Shown here: positions 1 to 5,528 of the stretch, in pieces | How positions within the stretch are numbered: position 1 is the first letter of the stretch | Layout of the letters: every line of letters begins with the position of its first letter | Source of the DNA: JAXJYR01 sp964593515 | GTDB lineage: Bacteria; Bacillota_I; Bacilli_A; Erysipelotrichales; Erysipelotrichaceae | Assembly: GCA_964593515.1 (NCBI GenBank) | Contig: CAZQJH010000056.1 | Location: forward strand, 1-9,761 | Direction of reading: 5' to 3' | DNA length: 9,761 nucleotides | Translations under genes and position numbers: made by a program | The notes under the pieces: generated by a model | What the model saw: only the letters and a program-made list of their open reading frames with translations | The model's database searches: none | Told to the model about the DNA's origin: nothing

Positions 1-26
1 ATATTAAAGAATAGGAGTGAATAATT

Positions 27-2243
27 ATGAAAAAATTATTAAAAAGTTTGTTAGCTTTTGTATTAGCTTGCGGATGTTTTACTGTTATTCCTGCTAAAGC
101 TGAAACAACTACTTACAAATTAGATCGTACTAACTGGACTGGGGATGTAGTTCAAAGTGATGGTGCAGATCGAGACAGTGGAAGCTTCTCTGCTAGTGGT
201 GGAACTGACCTAAGTGTAAAACCAGGTATGTTTGATGAAAGTGAGTCAACTTTATATCATTCAAATGATGGTTCATGGCAAATGGTAACAATGCCATGTT
301 ATATTACAATTGATTTTAATGATACTATTTCATTCTCTTCAATGACTGTTACAAACAGAAGTAACGGTGATGGTATTTGTGAATATGAAATTTATATCAA
401 TAACGGTGAAACAACTTTAGGTGGATCAGTTGTTGATGGTTCATATACTTTAGATGAAGGATGGGAAAAAATTGCTTCAACTAACGATGAAGGATACAAT
501 GAATTAGCTAATGGTACTAAGAATACTGTTGATTTCGGTCAAGAATATCAAGCAAAACAAATGGTTGTTAAAGTATTAAGTACTTATAACTCTAAAAATA
601 CTCCAGATGTTGCTATTTACTTAACATGTAATGACTTTGCTTTATATACTACTGATGAAGCATATGCTCCTGCAACAAGAGAAGGTGAATTAGACCGTAC
701 TGGTTGGAAAGCTTATTCATATAACAGTGATAATGTTACTGAATATCAACACAAGAATCCTAATGAAGGAGATCCTAATTACTTATTAGATGGAAACTTA
801 ACTACTTGGTGGCATACATCATGGAACAATAATGATGGACAAACTGATAAAAGTGAACCTCCATACTATGTTGTAATTGACATGAAAGAAGCTAAAACAT
901 TAGATGCATTCTTATGGATTAACCGTGGATTCAAAGGTTTACAATATGGAGCTAATGGTATTGTAGAAAACTTTAATTTCTATTATACTACAGATGATGC
1001 TGAAGAAACAAAACCATTAAATGATGCTGGAACTATTGATACAGAAAAATGGACTAAAGCTACTATTAAAGGTGTTGAAACTGATACTGATGCTAAGATG
1101 GAATGGCATAATGATGAGGTAAATAACTTATTCTATAACTATATTAACTTAAATGAAGAAATCAATGCACGTAAAGTCTTAATTGAAGTAAAATCAACAA
1201 TTAACTCTTACAATAATAATCATGGTTCTGGTGTTGAATTTAAAGCTTTCAACAGTAAAAATATTGCTTTAAACAAAACAGCTATTACTAGTGGAACTGA
1301 TGGTTATGGAAACGTGGCAGCATATGCTTTTGATGGAAATGCTGGAACTAGATGGTGTGGACAAGCTATTCGTGAACAAAAAGTTAATGGAGCTGATTTA
1401 GGTGATGCTTGGTTAGGAGTTGATTTAGGAGAAACTAAATATTCTTATGATACTATTAAATTAACTTATGATGCAAAAGCATGTGCTACTAAATATGACA
1501 TTCAAGTTAGTGATAATGGAGTTAGCTGGACTACAGTTAAAGAATGTATTACAAATAATGGTGATGATTCTAACCGTAGTGAAACAGTTGAATTAGATGC
1601 AGCTCAAACTGCTCGTTATGTAAGAATTTATGTTAAAGAAGTAAATGCTAATGCTCCAGCTGCTACTTCTGTAAGTATTAAAGAAATGGAAGTATTAGGA
1701 TACGAAATCGAAAAAGTAGAAACTAGTGATATTACTTCTGTAACTGTTGCTGATGGAACAGTAGTTGATACTAATAAATATGTATTAGAAAGTAAAACTG
1801 ATGCAGGTAATAAATACGTATCAAAAGATGTATTAGGAATTAAAGCTCAAGCTAAAAAAGAAGATAATGGTACTTACAGTATTAGATTTGTTTCAAGTGT
1901 TGCCTCAACAAACCCTGATAAAGTTGGATTCAAAGTTACTGTATCAGATGGTACTCCAGGTAATACAAAAACTAAAGAATTAGAAACTACAACTGTATTT
2001 GAAGTTATTGCTGAAAAAACAAGTGGTGATACTATTTATTCAAATGCTAGTGCAATTTTCAACAAAGAATCTCAATTCTTCTTCACAGCTAACATAATTA
2101 ATGTTGCAGATACTGATGAAGTAAAAGCTTATACTATTGAAGTAACTCCTTACTGGGTAGTTGATGGAACTACAGTATATGGTCAAACAGGATTCTATAA
2201 AATTGCTGATTTAGCTGCTAGTGCTCCAACTAGTGAAAAATAA
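27..2243 (+). CDS. Secreted discoidin-like (F5/8 type C) multidomain surface protein
   Basis: Probable secreted carbohydrate- or surface-binding protein of 738 aa. Residues 1-25 form a signal peptide: MKKLLK, a hydrophobic core, then AKA before Glu26. Three beta-rich modules follow. The first (about 31-210) and second (about 221-410) both open with LDRT-x-W (32-37 and 222-227). The third (about 409-560) is the clearest discoidin/CBM32-type domain, with NIALNK, AFDGNAGTRW, WLGVDLG, YDIQVSDNG-SW and ARYVRIYV. The second also carries the family's LLDGN-TTWWHTSW and VVIDM pattern. A further beta-rich C-terminal module (about 585-738, IRFVSSV and VTPYW patterns) resembles domains I recall from secreted gut Firmicutes proteins. 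I see no catalytic motif, LPXTG sorting signal or C-terminal membrane segment, so it is either released or held non-covalently. AGGAG at 13-17 supports the ATG. A small peptide gene follows 21 nt downstream in the same transcript. The ligand is unknown. Confidence 0.85.
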   Translation: MKKLLKSLLAFVLACGCFTVIPAKAETTTYKLDRTNWTGDVVQSDGADRDSGSFSASGGTDLSVKPGMFDESESTLYHSNDGSWQMVTMPCYITIDFNDTISFSSMTVTNRSNGDGICEYEIYINNGETTLGGSVVDGSYTLDEGWEKIASTNDEGYNELANGTKNTVDFGQEYQAKQMVVKVLSTYNSKNTPDVAIYLTCNDFALYTTDEAYAPATREGELDRTGWKAYSYNSDNVTEYQHKNPNEGDPNYLLDGNLTTWWHTSWNNNDGQTDKSEPPYYVVIDMKEAKTLDAFLWINRGFKGLQYGANGIVENFNFYYTTDDAEETKPLNDAGTIDTEKWTKATIKGVETDTDAKMEWHNDEVNNLFYNYINLNEEINARKVLIEVKSTINSYNNNHGSGVEFKAFNSKNIALNKTAITSGTDGYGNVAAYAFDGNAGTRWCGQAIREQKVNGADLGDAWLGVDLGETKYSYDTIKLTYDAKACATKYDIQVSDNGVSWTTVKECITNNGDDSNRSETVELDAAQTARYVRIYVKEVNANAPAATSVSIKEMEVLGYEIEKVETSDITSVTVADGTVVDTNKYVLESKTDAGNKYVSKDVLGIKAQAKKEDNGTYSIRFVSSVASTNPDKVGFKVTVSDGTPGNTKTKELETTTVFEVIAEKTSGDTIYSNASAIFNKESQFFFTANIINVADTDEVKAYTIEVTPYWVVDGTTVYGQTGFYKIADLAASAPTSEK

Positions 2244-2264
2244 TGGTTGAAAGGAGAAAAATAC

Positions 2265-2384
2265 ATGAAATACGAAACACCGATTATTGATGTTATGATT
2301 ATTGAACAAGAAGTATTTATGGCTCTATCAAATGGAGGAACAGGAGATGGAGATTCTATTGGTTGGGGAGATTTCTTCGTTTAA
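2265..2384 (+). CDS. Small peptide, 39 aa, candidate modified-peptide precursor
   Basis: Unrecognised 39-residue ORF. AAAGGAG at 2250-2256 lies 8 nt before the ATG, and the gene falls between the discoidin protein and a strong terminator. The N-terminal half (1-22) is acidic and hydrophobic with Tyr3, Pro6, Glu14 and Ser22. The tail (23-39) is Gly/Asp-rich (GGTGDGD, then GWGDFFV). It aligns without gaps over the first 22 residues with the 35-aa peptide at 2493, and both tails contain GDG and Trp-Gly. This leader-plus-glycine-rich-core layout fits a ribosomal peptide precursor, as does the PqqD-type protein nearby. There is no signal peptide, Cys or membrane segment. Similar short ORFs, as I recall them, are common and mostly unannotated in gut Clostridia-like genomes. 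Coding status is well supported; the function is inferred. Confidence 0.72.
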   Translation: MKYETPIIDVMIIEQEVFMALSNGGTGDGDSIGWGDFFV

Positions 2385-2402
2385 TAACATAGATTAAGAT
2401 TT

Positions 2403-2448
2403 GAATACTTACAACTAATTAAACTTAGTTGTAAGTATTCTTTTTTTT
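2403..2448 (+). terminator. Strong intrinsic terminator after the 39-aa peptide gene
   Basis: A perfect 16-bp inverted repeat (2403-2418 with 2425-2440) surrounds a 6-nt loop (TTAAAC) and runs straight into eight T residues (2441-2448). It starts 18 nt after the stop of the 39-aa peptide gene and ends the discoidin/peptide transcript. The stem is AT-rich but long and has no mismatch. Confidence 0.95.
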
Positions 2449-2458
2449 ATGTTATAAT
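2429..2458 (+). promoter_or_regulatory. Extended -10 sigma-A-type promoter for the peptide/PqqD/ABC operon
   Basis: A consensus TATAAT (2453-2458) is preceded by TG-n (2450-2452), giving an extended -10 element. A weak -35, TTGTAA (2429-2434, 4 of 6 consensus), lies 18 nt upstream and falls inside the right arm of the terminator stem. Transcription would begin near 2465, leaving a leader of about 28 nt before the ATG at 2493. No comparably good promoter is visible between here and 9758, so this may drive the whole downstream run of genes. Confidence 0.8.
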
Positions 2459-2492
2459 GTAATAAATGATTAATAATTAGGAGGATGTTTTT

Positions 2493-2600
2493 ATGGAATA
2501 TATTAAAGCTGAAATGGAAATTTATGAATTAGAATTTGTTAATACATTAACTGTATCTGGAGATCCTGATGGAGATGGAAACTGGGGACCTTTAATGTAA
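2493..2600 (+). CDS. Small peptide, 35 aa, second candidate precursor
   Basis: Unrecognised 35-residue ORF and the first gene of the downstream operon. A consensus AGGAGG (2479-2484) lies 8 nt before the ATG. Residues 1-22 are acidic and amphipathic with Tyr3, Glu9, Glu14 and Ser22, the same frame of conserved positions as the 39-aa peptide at 2265. The tail reads GDPDGDG, then NWGPLM at the C-terminus. That tail resembles the last ten residues of the next protein (DPE-TG-YGPLL), which suggests a shared recognition or processing signal. It lacks Cys, a signal peptide and any basic stretch, so a classical antimicrobial peptide or autoinducer is less likely. A substrate of the PqqD/kinase/peptidase/exporter genes downstream is the favoured but untested reading. 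Confidence 0.75.
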   Translation: MEYIKAEMEIYELEFVNTLTVSGDPDGDGNWGPLM

Positions 2601-2616
2601 TTGGGGATTTTAGAAT

Positions 2617-3135
2617 ATGGATAAGAAGAAGATTGGAATAATTGTCTTACTTTGTGTTGTTGTAGCTATTGTTTTAGGCGTTGCTTTTGGTAAGGAATGG
2701 AATGTTGCGGTAAAAAATGAAGATCCTGTATTGAGTGATAAACAGGAAGAAAATGAAGATAACCAATTAGAAGATGTTGTTGATTTACCGGAAGATGATA
2801 ACTTACAAGTTAAAGAAGATAACAAAGATGATGAAAATAGTATTAGTTTTGATGAACTAATCAATGGAGATAAAAAAGAAGATAAGAAAGACAACAATAA
2901 AAAAGAAGATAAGAAAGACAATAACAAAAAAGAAGATAACAAAAAAGATGACACTAAAAAGGATGAACCAGCTAAGAAAGATGATAATACTTCAAGTTCT
3001 GATGGTAACGGAAGTTCAAATGATAATTCTGGTAATACTAATGGTGGTGAATCTACTGGTGGCGATACATCATCTGATCCAAGTTTAGATGTTATTGAAG
3101 ATGATCCAGAAACTGGTTATGGACCATTGCTATAG
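2617..3135 (+). CDS. Membrane-anchored low-complexity acidic/Lys-rich protein with GPLL tail
   Basis: Protein of 172 aa with no recognised family. MDKKK is followed by one hydrophobic segment (about 6-24), which predicts an N-in, C-out anchor. The outer part is disordered in character: an acidic stretch (35-85), a Lys/Asp repeat tract (KKEDKKDNN at 86-94 and 95-103, a degraded copy at 104-112), a Ser/Gly/Asn-rich linker (125-154), then DVIEDDPETGYGPLL. The low-complexity body could act as a spacer that presents the C-terminal tail outside the membrane or through the wall. The tail matches that of the 35-aa peptide 16 nt upstream, so both may be handled by the same machinery. GGGGAT (2602-2607) serves as the ribosome site. 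The PqqD gene's AGGAGA overlaps this stop codon, indicating tight coupling. Possible roles are a surface tether, a structural partner or a large precursor. Confidence 0.8.
   Translation: MDKKKIGIIVLLCVVVAIVLGVAFGKEWNVAVKNEDPVLSDKQEENEDNQLEDVVDLPEDDNLQVKEDNKDDENSISFDELINGDKKEDKKDNNKKEDKKDNNKKEDNKKDDTKKDEPAKKDDNTSSSDGNGSSNDNSGNTNGGESTGGDTSSDPSLDVIEDDPETGYGPLL
2872..2952 (+). repeat. 27-nt in-frame tandem repeat, about three copies
   Basis: Two nearly identical 27-nt units (2872-2898 and 2899-2925) each encode KKEDKKDNN, and a degraded third (2926-2952) encodes KKEDNKKDD. The first two differ only at synonymous positions in the final Asn-Asn codons. The unit is a multiple of three, so copy-number change would keep the frame and only alter spacer length. 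Confidence 0.9.
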
Positions 3136-3144
3136 GAGAATTGT

Positions 3145-3411
3145 ATGAGAATAAAAGAAGGTTTTGTATTAAGAGAAGTTGCTGGTCAATTTATGGCTGT
3201 AGCAACTGGAGAAGCAAGTAAAACATTTCATGGAATGGTTAAGTTAAATCGTAGTGCTGCTGATATTTGGCAAGGAGTGACAAAAGGTTTAACTAAAGAA
3301 GAAATTGTTGATGAAATGTTATCAAAATATGATGCTTCAAAAGATGTTATTGAAAAAGATGTTGATGATATTATTAAACAAATGATGGATGCTGGATTTA
3401 TTGTAGAATAG
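3145..3411 (+). CDS. PqqD family peptide-recognition (RRE-type) protein
   Basis: Stand-alone PqqD-like protein of 88 aa, the usual length for the family. PqqD proteins form a small winged-helix fold that binds the leader of a precursor peptide and delivers it to a modifying enzyme. The sequence shows the family pattern: an initial beta hairpin (GFVLREVAGQFMAVATGEASKTF), then KLNRSAADIW (about 34-43), a helix (TKEEIVDEMLSKYDAS) and a final helix ending MMDAGFIVE. AGGAGA at 3134-3139 overlaps the preceding stop. Proteins of this type with an HprK-like partner are known from other cell-surface systems (the HPr-rel-A pair seen near exosortase genes) and from lasso peptide loci. Here the likeliest ligands are the two small peptides encoded just upstream, an inference from proximity. 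Classical PQQ synthesis is excluded, since no pqqA/B/C/E is present. Confidence 0.88.
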   Translation: MRIKEGFVLREVAGQFMAVATGEASKTFHGMVKLNRSAADIWQGVTKGLTKEEIVDEMLSKYDASKDVIEKDVDDIIKQMMDAGFIVE

Positions 3412-3418
3412 GATGGTG
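3410..3418 (+). promoter_or_regulatory. Shine-Dalgarno-like AGGATGGTG that makes the next start ambiguous
   Basis: The best SD-like sequence in this junction is AGGATGGTG, which itself contains the ATG (3413) and GTG (3416) start candidates. It lies 6 nt before an in-frame TTG at 3425. The sequence before ATG 3413 (TTATTGTAGAAT) has no good SD. TTG 3425, giving a protein beginning MKDKR, may be the true start. Confidence 0.45.
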
Positions 3419-4354
3419 TTTGATTTGAAGGATAAGAGAATCTTATTGGTTATTTTATTAGTATTGGTTGCGGTATTATTACTATTTTCATTAAATAAAA
3501 ATAAATCAATTGATACTAATAATGAAAAAAGTCGTTCGCTTATTTTACAACGTGAAGATTTAGAATATGATATTAAACGATTAGATGAGGAATATGATGT
3601 TAAGATTAATGGTATTGCTCATAATATGATTGTATTTAGTTCAATGATTAGTACTAGCTATAATGAAATAGCTGATATTATGAATGATGCTGAATATGTC
3701 GGAGTTTTAGTTTTAAGTGAAGATAAATTCCCTGATAATGGTGATTTTATTACTATGACCCAATTTAATACTTTGATGGGTAAAGGATGGGGAATTGCGG
3801 TTGAATTTAAAAACGAAAAAGAATTTAAACGTAATGTAGAATTACTTAAACTAAATGAATTAGAAACTAAAACGGTTTACTTTGAAGATGATTGCTATGA
3901 TGAAAAATATGATCAAATGCTTAAAGAAGAAGGATTTGAAATTGTTGTACATCATGGAGAAACAGATATTAATCTATATAACGATGATAGTGATACAGGT
4001 CTTTGGCATGTAGGATGTGTTGGAGTATATGGAGAATCACCTCGTTTTAAATTAATCGATAGTGTTAATGACAAAGGGAATTTTGCTTTAGTTTTAGGAT
4101 TTGAACACAATGATGAAACTTATTCTCGTCAAGTATTAGAATCAGTTATTCAAACACAAGAAAGTTATGAAAAAGATAATGAATTAACGATCACAACTTT
4201 TGAAACAGCTTATAATGATTATTTAGAAGTTAAAAAAGGTAAAGCTGAAATGGAAAAAGATTATAAAGCGAAAAAAGATGAGTTAGAAGCTAAACTTGAT
4301 GAGATAAATAAAAAGATTGAAAAATTAGAAAAAGATAAAGGAAACGAAGGCTAA
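3413..4354 (+). CDS. Membrane-anchored coiled-coil protein, possible degenerate polysaccharide-deacetylase fold
   Basis: Protein of 313 aa (309 if it starts at TTG 3425), not firmly recognised. One N-terminal membrane segment (about 9-27) after a basic start predicts an extracytoplasmic domain. A short helical, probably coiled-coil stretch (38-65) precedes a mixed alpha/beta domain (about 70-262), and a charged coiled coil (about 268-310) ends the protein. The domain's run of short strands and helices (MIVFSS; YVGVLVLS; ITMTQFNTLMGKGWGIAVEF; TKTVYFEDD; GFEIVVHHGE; FALVLGF; LTITTFETA) reminds me of NodB-type polysaccharide deacetylases. The TFDDG and HxxxH metal motifs are missing, so any such domain is probably non-catalytic. 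It sits 1 nt after the PqqD gene and before the kinase gene. A role in binding glycan or scaffolding the export/polysaccharide machinery is conceivable but unproven. Confidence 0.7.
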   Translation: MVFDLKDKRILLVILLVLVAVLLLFSLNKNKSIDTNNEKSRSLILQREDLEYDIKRLDEEYDVKINGIAHNMIVFSSMISTSYNEIADIMNDAEYVGVLVLSEDKFPDNGDFITMTQFNTLMGKGWGIAVEFKNEKEFKRNVELLKLNELETKTVYFEDDCYDEKYDQMLKEEGFEIVVHHGETDINLYNDDSDTGLWHVGCVGVYGESPRFKLIDSVNDKGNFALVLGFEHNDETYSRQVLESVIQTQESYEKDNELTITTFETAYNDYLEVKKGKAEMEKDYKAKKDELEAKLDEINKKIEKLEKDKGNEG

Positions 4355-4365
4355 GGCCTTCGTTT
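4342..4365 (+). other. Perfect hairpin with the stop codon in its loop
   Basis: A 10-bp perfect inverted repeat (4342-4351 with 4356-4365) encloses a TAAG loop, and the TAA in the loop is the stop codon of the preceding gene. The right arm is followed by ATAAGTATA rather than a T tract, so it is a poor intrinsic terminator. It could be a leaky terminator or an RNA stability/processing element that sets different expression of genes on either side. Confidence 0.6.
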
Positions 4366-4386
4366 ATAAGTATATAGTATATAGAT

Positions 4387-4394
4387 AGGGGGTG
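4387..4394 (+). promoter_or_regulatory. G-rich Shine-Dalgarno before tandem ATG ATG
   Basis: AGGGGGTG precedes two consecutive ATG codons at 4397 and 4400. Counting from the end of AGGGGG (4392), the spacing is 4 nt to the first and 7 nt to the second. The second ATG is therefore the better-spaced start, which would shorten the kinase by one residue. Confidence 0.55.
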
Positions 4395-4396
4395 GC

Positions 4397-5116
4397 ATGA
4401 TGAATGTTATTGTAGTGGAATTTGCTAAGTTAGTAATTGAAATTCATAGTGAATTTGATTATATGGCTAAATTTTGTGAAAAGTTTTTAACAGATAAAAA
4501 AGATATCGATTTAGTTGTGAAAGCTGATGAAGGTTATTATGAACGAATGAATATCGAAGGATGTTTTTCACGTGAATATTGTGAGAGTTTATCTATTTTC
4601 GAAAATATAGCTCGTAAATTACCTTACTATAATAAACTTGTATTTCATGGTGCTTGTATTACTTATCAAGGACAAGGTTTATTATTTACAGCGCCAAGTG
4701 GAACGGGAAAAACAACACACATTCGTTTATGGAAACGATATTTTAAAGATGATGTTGATATTGTGAATGGAGATAAACCTATTTTAGAAATTAATGAAGA
4801 TGGTGTTGTTGCACATAGTGTTCCTTATAGTGGTAAAGAAGGTTATTATAAAAATACAAGTGCTAAATTAAAAGGTATTTGTATTATAAAACAAGGAAAA
4901 ACAAATACAGTACGAAAGTTAGATTCGAAAGAAGCGATGATTCCTATTTATACCCAAATGTATGTACCTTATGAAAGTGAAGAAGGAACCTTATTAACAA
5001 TGGGTTTATTAGATACTTTACTTAAAGTTTGTCCAATATATGAATTAACTTGTGATATTAGTGATGAAGCAGTTTTAAGTAGTTATAATGCTTTTTTTAA
5101 GGGGATTTATGAATAG
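4397..5116 (+). CDS. HprK-like P-loop kinase (HPr kinase/PEPCK-type domain)
   Basis: P-loop protein of 239 aa from the family related to the C-terminal catalytic domain of HPr kinase/phosphorylase. Visible motifs are FHGACITY (83-90) before the P-loop, Walker A PSGTGKTTH (100-108), NGDKPIL (124-130) with the probable metal/catalytic Asp, SVPYSGKEGYY (141-151, matching the SxPWxGKE pattern of this family) and KLKGICII (157-164). The N-terminal 70 residues are unlike the HPr kinase N-domain, and the protein is shorter than true HprK (about 310 aa), so it is unlikely to regulate sugar uptake. Related kinases near PqqD genes occur in lasso peptide loci, where one type phosphorylates the peptide, and in exosortase-associated systems. 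A peptide or protein substrate encoded here is plausible but unproven. The gene overlaps the peptidase gene by 8 nt. Confidence 0.85.
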   Translation: MMNVIVVEFAKLVIEIHSEFDYMAKFCEKFLTDKKDIDLVVKADEGYYERMNIEGCFSREYCESLSIFENIARKLPYYNKLVFHGACITYQGQGLLFTAPSGTGKTTHIRLWKRYFKDDVDIVNGDKPILEINEDGVVAHSVPYSGKEGYYKNTSAKLKGICIIKQGKTNTVRKLDSKEAMIPIYTQMYVPYESEEGTLLTMGLLDTLLKVCPIYELTCDISDEAVLSSYNAFFKGIYE

Positions 5117-5528
5117 TATAGAACAAGTTATTGACGAAGAAGGTTTCTTTATAAGTACAACATGTGGTTATAGTATGTATCCGATGTTAAGGGATCGACA
5201 AGATAATGTTGTAATAAAAAAACAAGATACCTATCATAAATATGATATTGTTTTATATAAAAGAAATGATATCTATATTCTTCATCGAATTATTAAAGTA
5301 TTAGATAAAGGATATATTATTCGTGGAGATAATTGTTTATATCATGAATATGATATTGATGATGATTCTAAAATTATTGGATGTGTAGTAGAGTGTTATC
5401 GTGGTAATAAGAAAATAAATTTAAATGGATTAGGATATAAACTATATGTAAGAATATGGAATTATAGTTTTCCGATTCGTTATTTATTTAAGAAAATTAA
5501 AGGAAAGATAGTAGGTGGTTTACGATGA
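5109..5528 (+). CDS. Small S24/S26-family peptidase (signal-peptidase-like, Ser/His type)
   Basis: Protein of 139 aa resembling the catalytic core of S26 signal peptidases. TTCGYSMYPML (17-27) holds the nucleophile Ser22 in the GxSMxP box. DNVVI and YDIVLYKR form the expected beta strands. YILHRI (57-61) supplies His59, which replaces the bacterial Lys general base as in archaeal/ER-type enzymes. IIRGDN (70-75) is the conserved GD box, and IIGCVVE closes the core. No N-terminal membrane segment is present, unlike ordinary type I signal peptidases; the C-terminus (105-139) is basic and partly amphipathic. The start at 5109 is chosen because AAGGGG (5099-5104) precedes it and it gives an 8-nt overlap with the kinase gene; the upstream ATG at 5088 lies deep in that gene. 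Cleavage of the small peptides or the membrane-anchored protein before export is the likeliest role. Confidence 0.82.
   Translation: MNSIEQVIDEEGFFISTTCGYSMYPMLRDRQDNVVIKKQDTYHKYDIVLYKRNDIYILHRIIKVLDKGYIIRGDNCLYHEYDIDDDSKIIGCVVECYRGNKKINLNGLGYKLYVRIWNYSFPIRYLFKKIKGKIVGGLR

Noticed and set aside
2265..2600. Lanthipeptide, sactipeptide or class II bacteriocin precursors
   Set aside because: Neither peptide has Cys or a GG-type cleavage site before a cationic core, and no matching synthetase is present.
2610..2954. Minus-strand open frame rich in Ser and Leu
   Set aside because: It is the antisense shadow of the Lys/Asp-rich coding repeats at 2617-3135; it has no ribosome site and its composition is an artefact of GAA/GAT/AAA codons.
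2864..3088. Plus-strand frame rich in Lys, Ile and Thr inside the 172-aa gene
   Set aside because: Out-of-frame reading of the same repeat tract, with no credible ribosome site or domain.
4342..4365. Hairpin as an intrinsic terminator
   Set aside because: The right arm is followed by ATAAGTATA with no T tract, and the next gene has no convincing promoter of its own, so full termination is unlikely.
4366..4386. Possible -10 (TATAGT at 4373-4378) before the kinase gene
   Set aside because: No acceptable -35 at the expected distance; TA-rich matches of this quality are common in such AT-rich DNA.
5088..5108. Upstream ATG as start of the S26-type peptidase
   Set aside because: It would add seven residues that fall outside the family core, with no ribosome site; AAGGGG sits between it and the ATG at 5109.
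4397..5116. True HPr kinase/phosphorylase for carbon catabolite control
   Set aside because: Shorter than HprK, lacks its N-terminal domain, and carries the SxPYxGKE pattern and PqqD/peptidase/exporter neighbours typical of HprK-like proteins instead.
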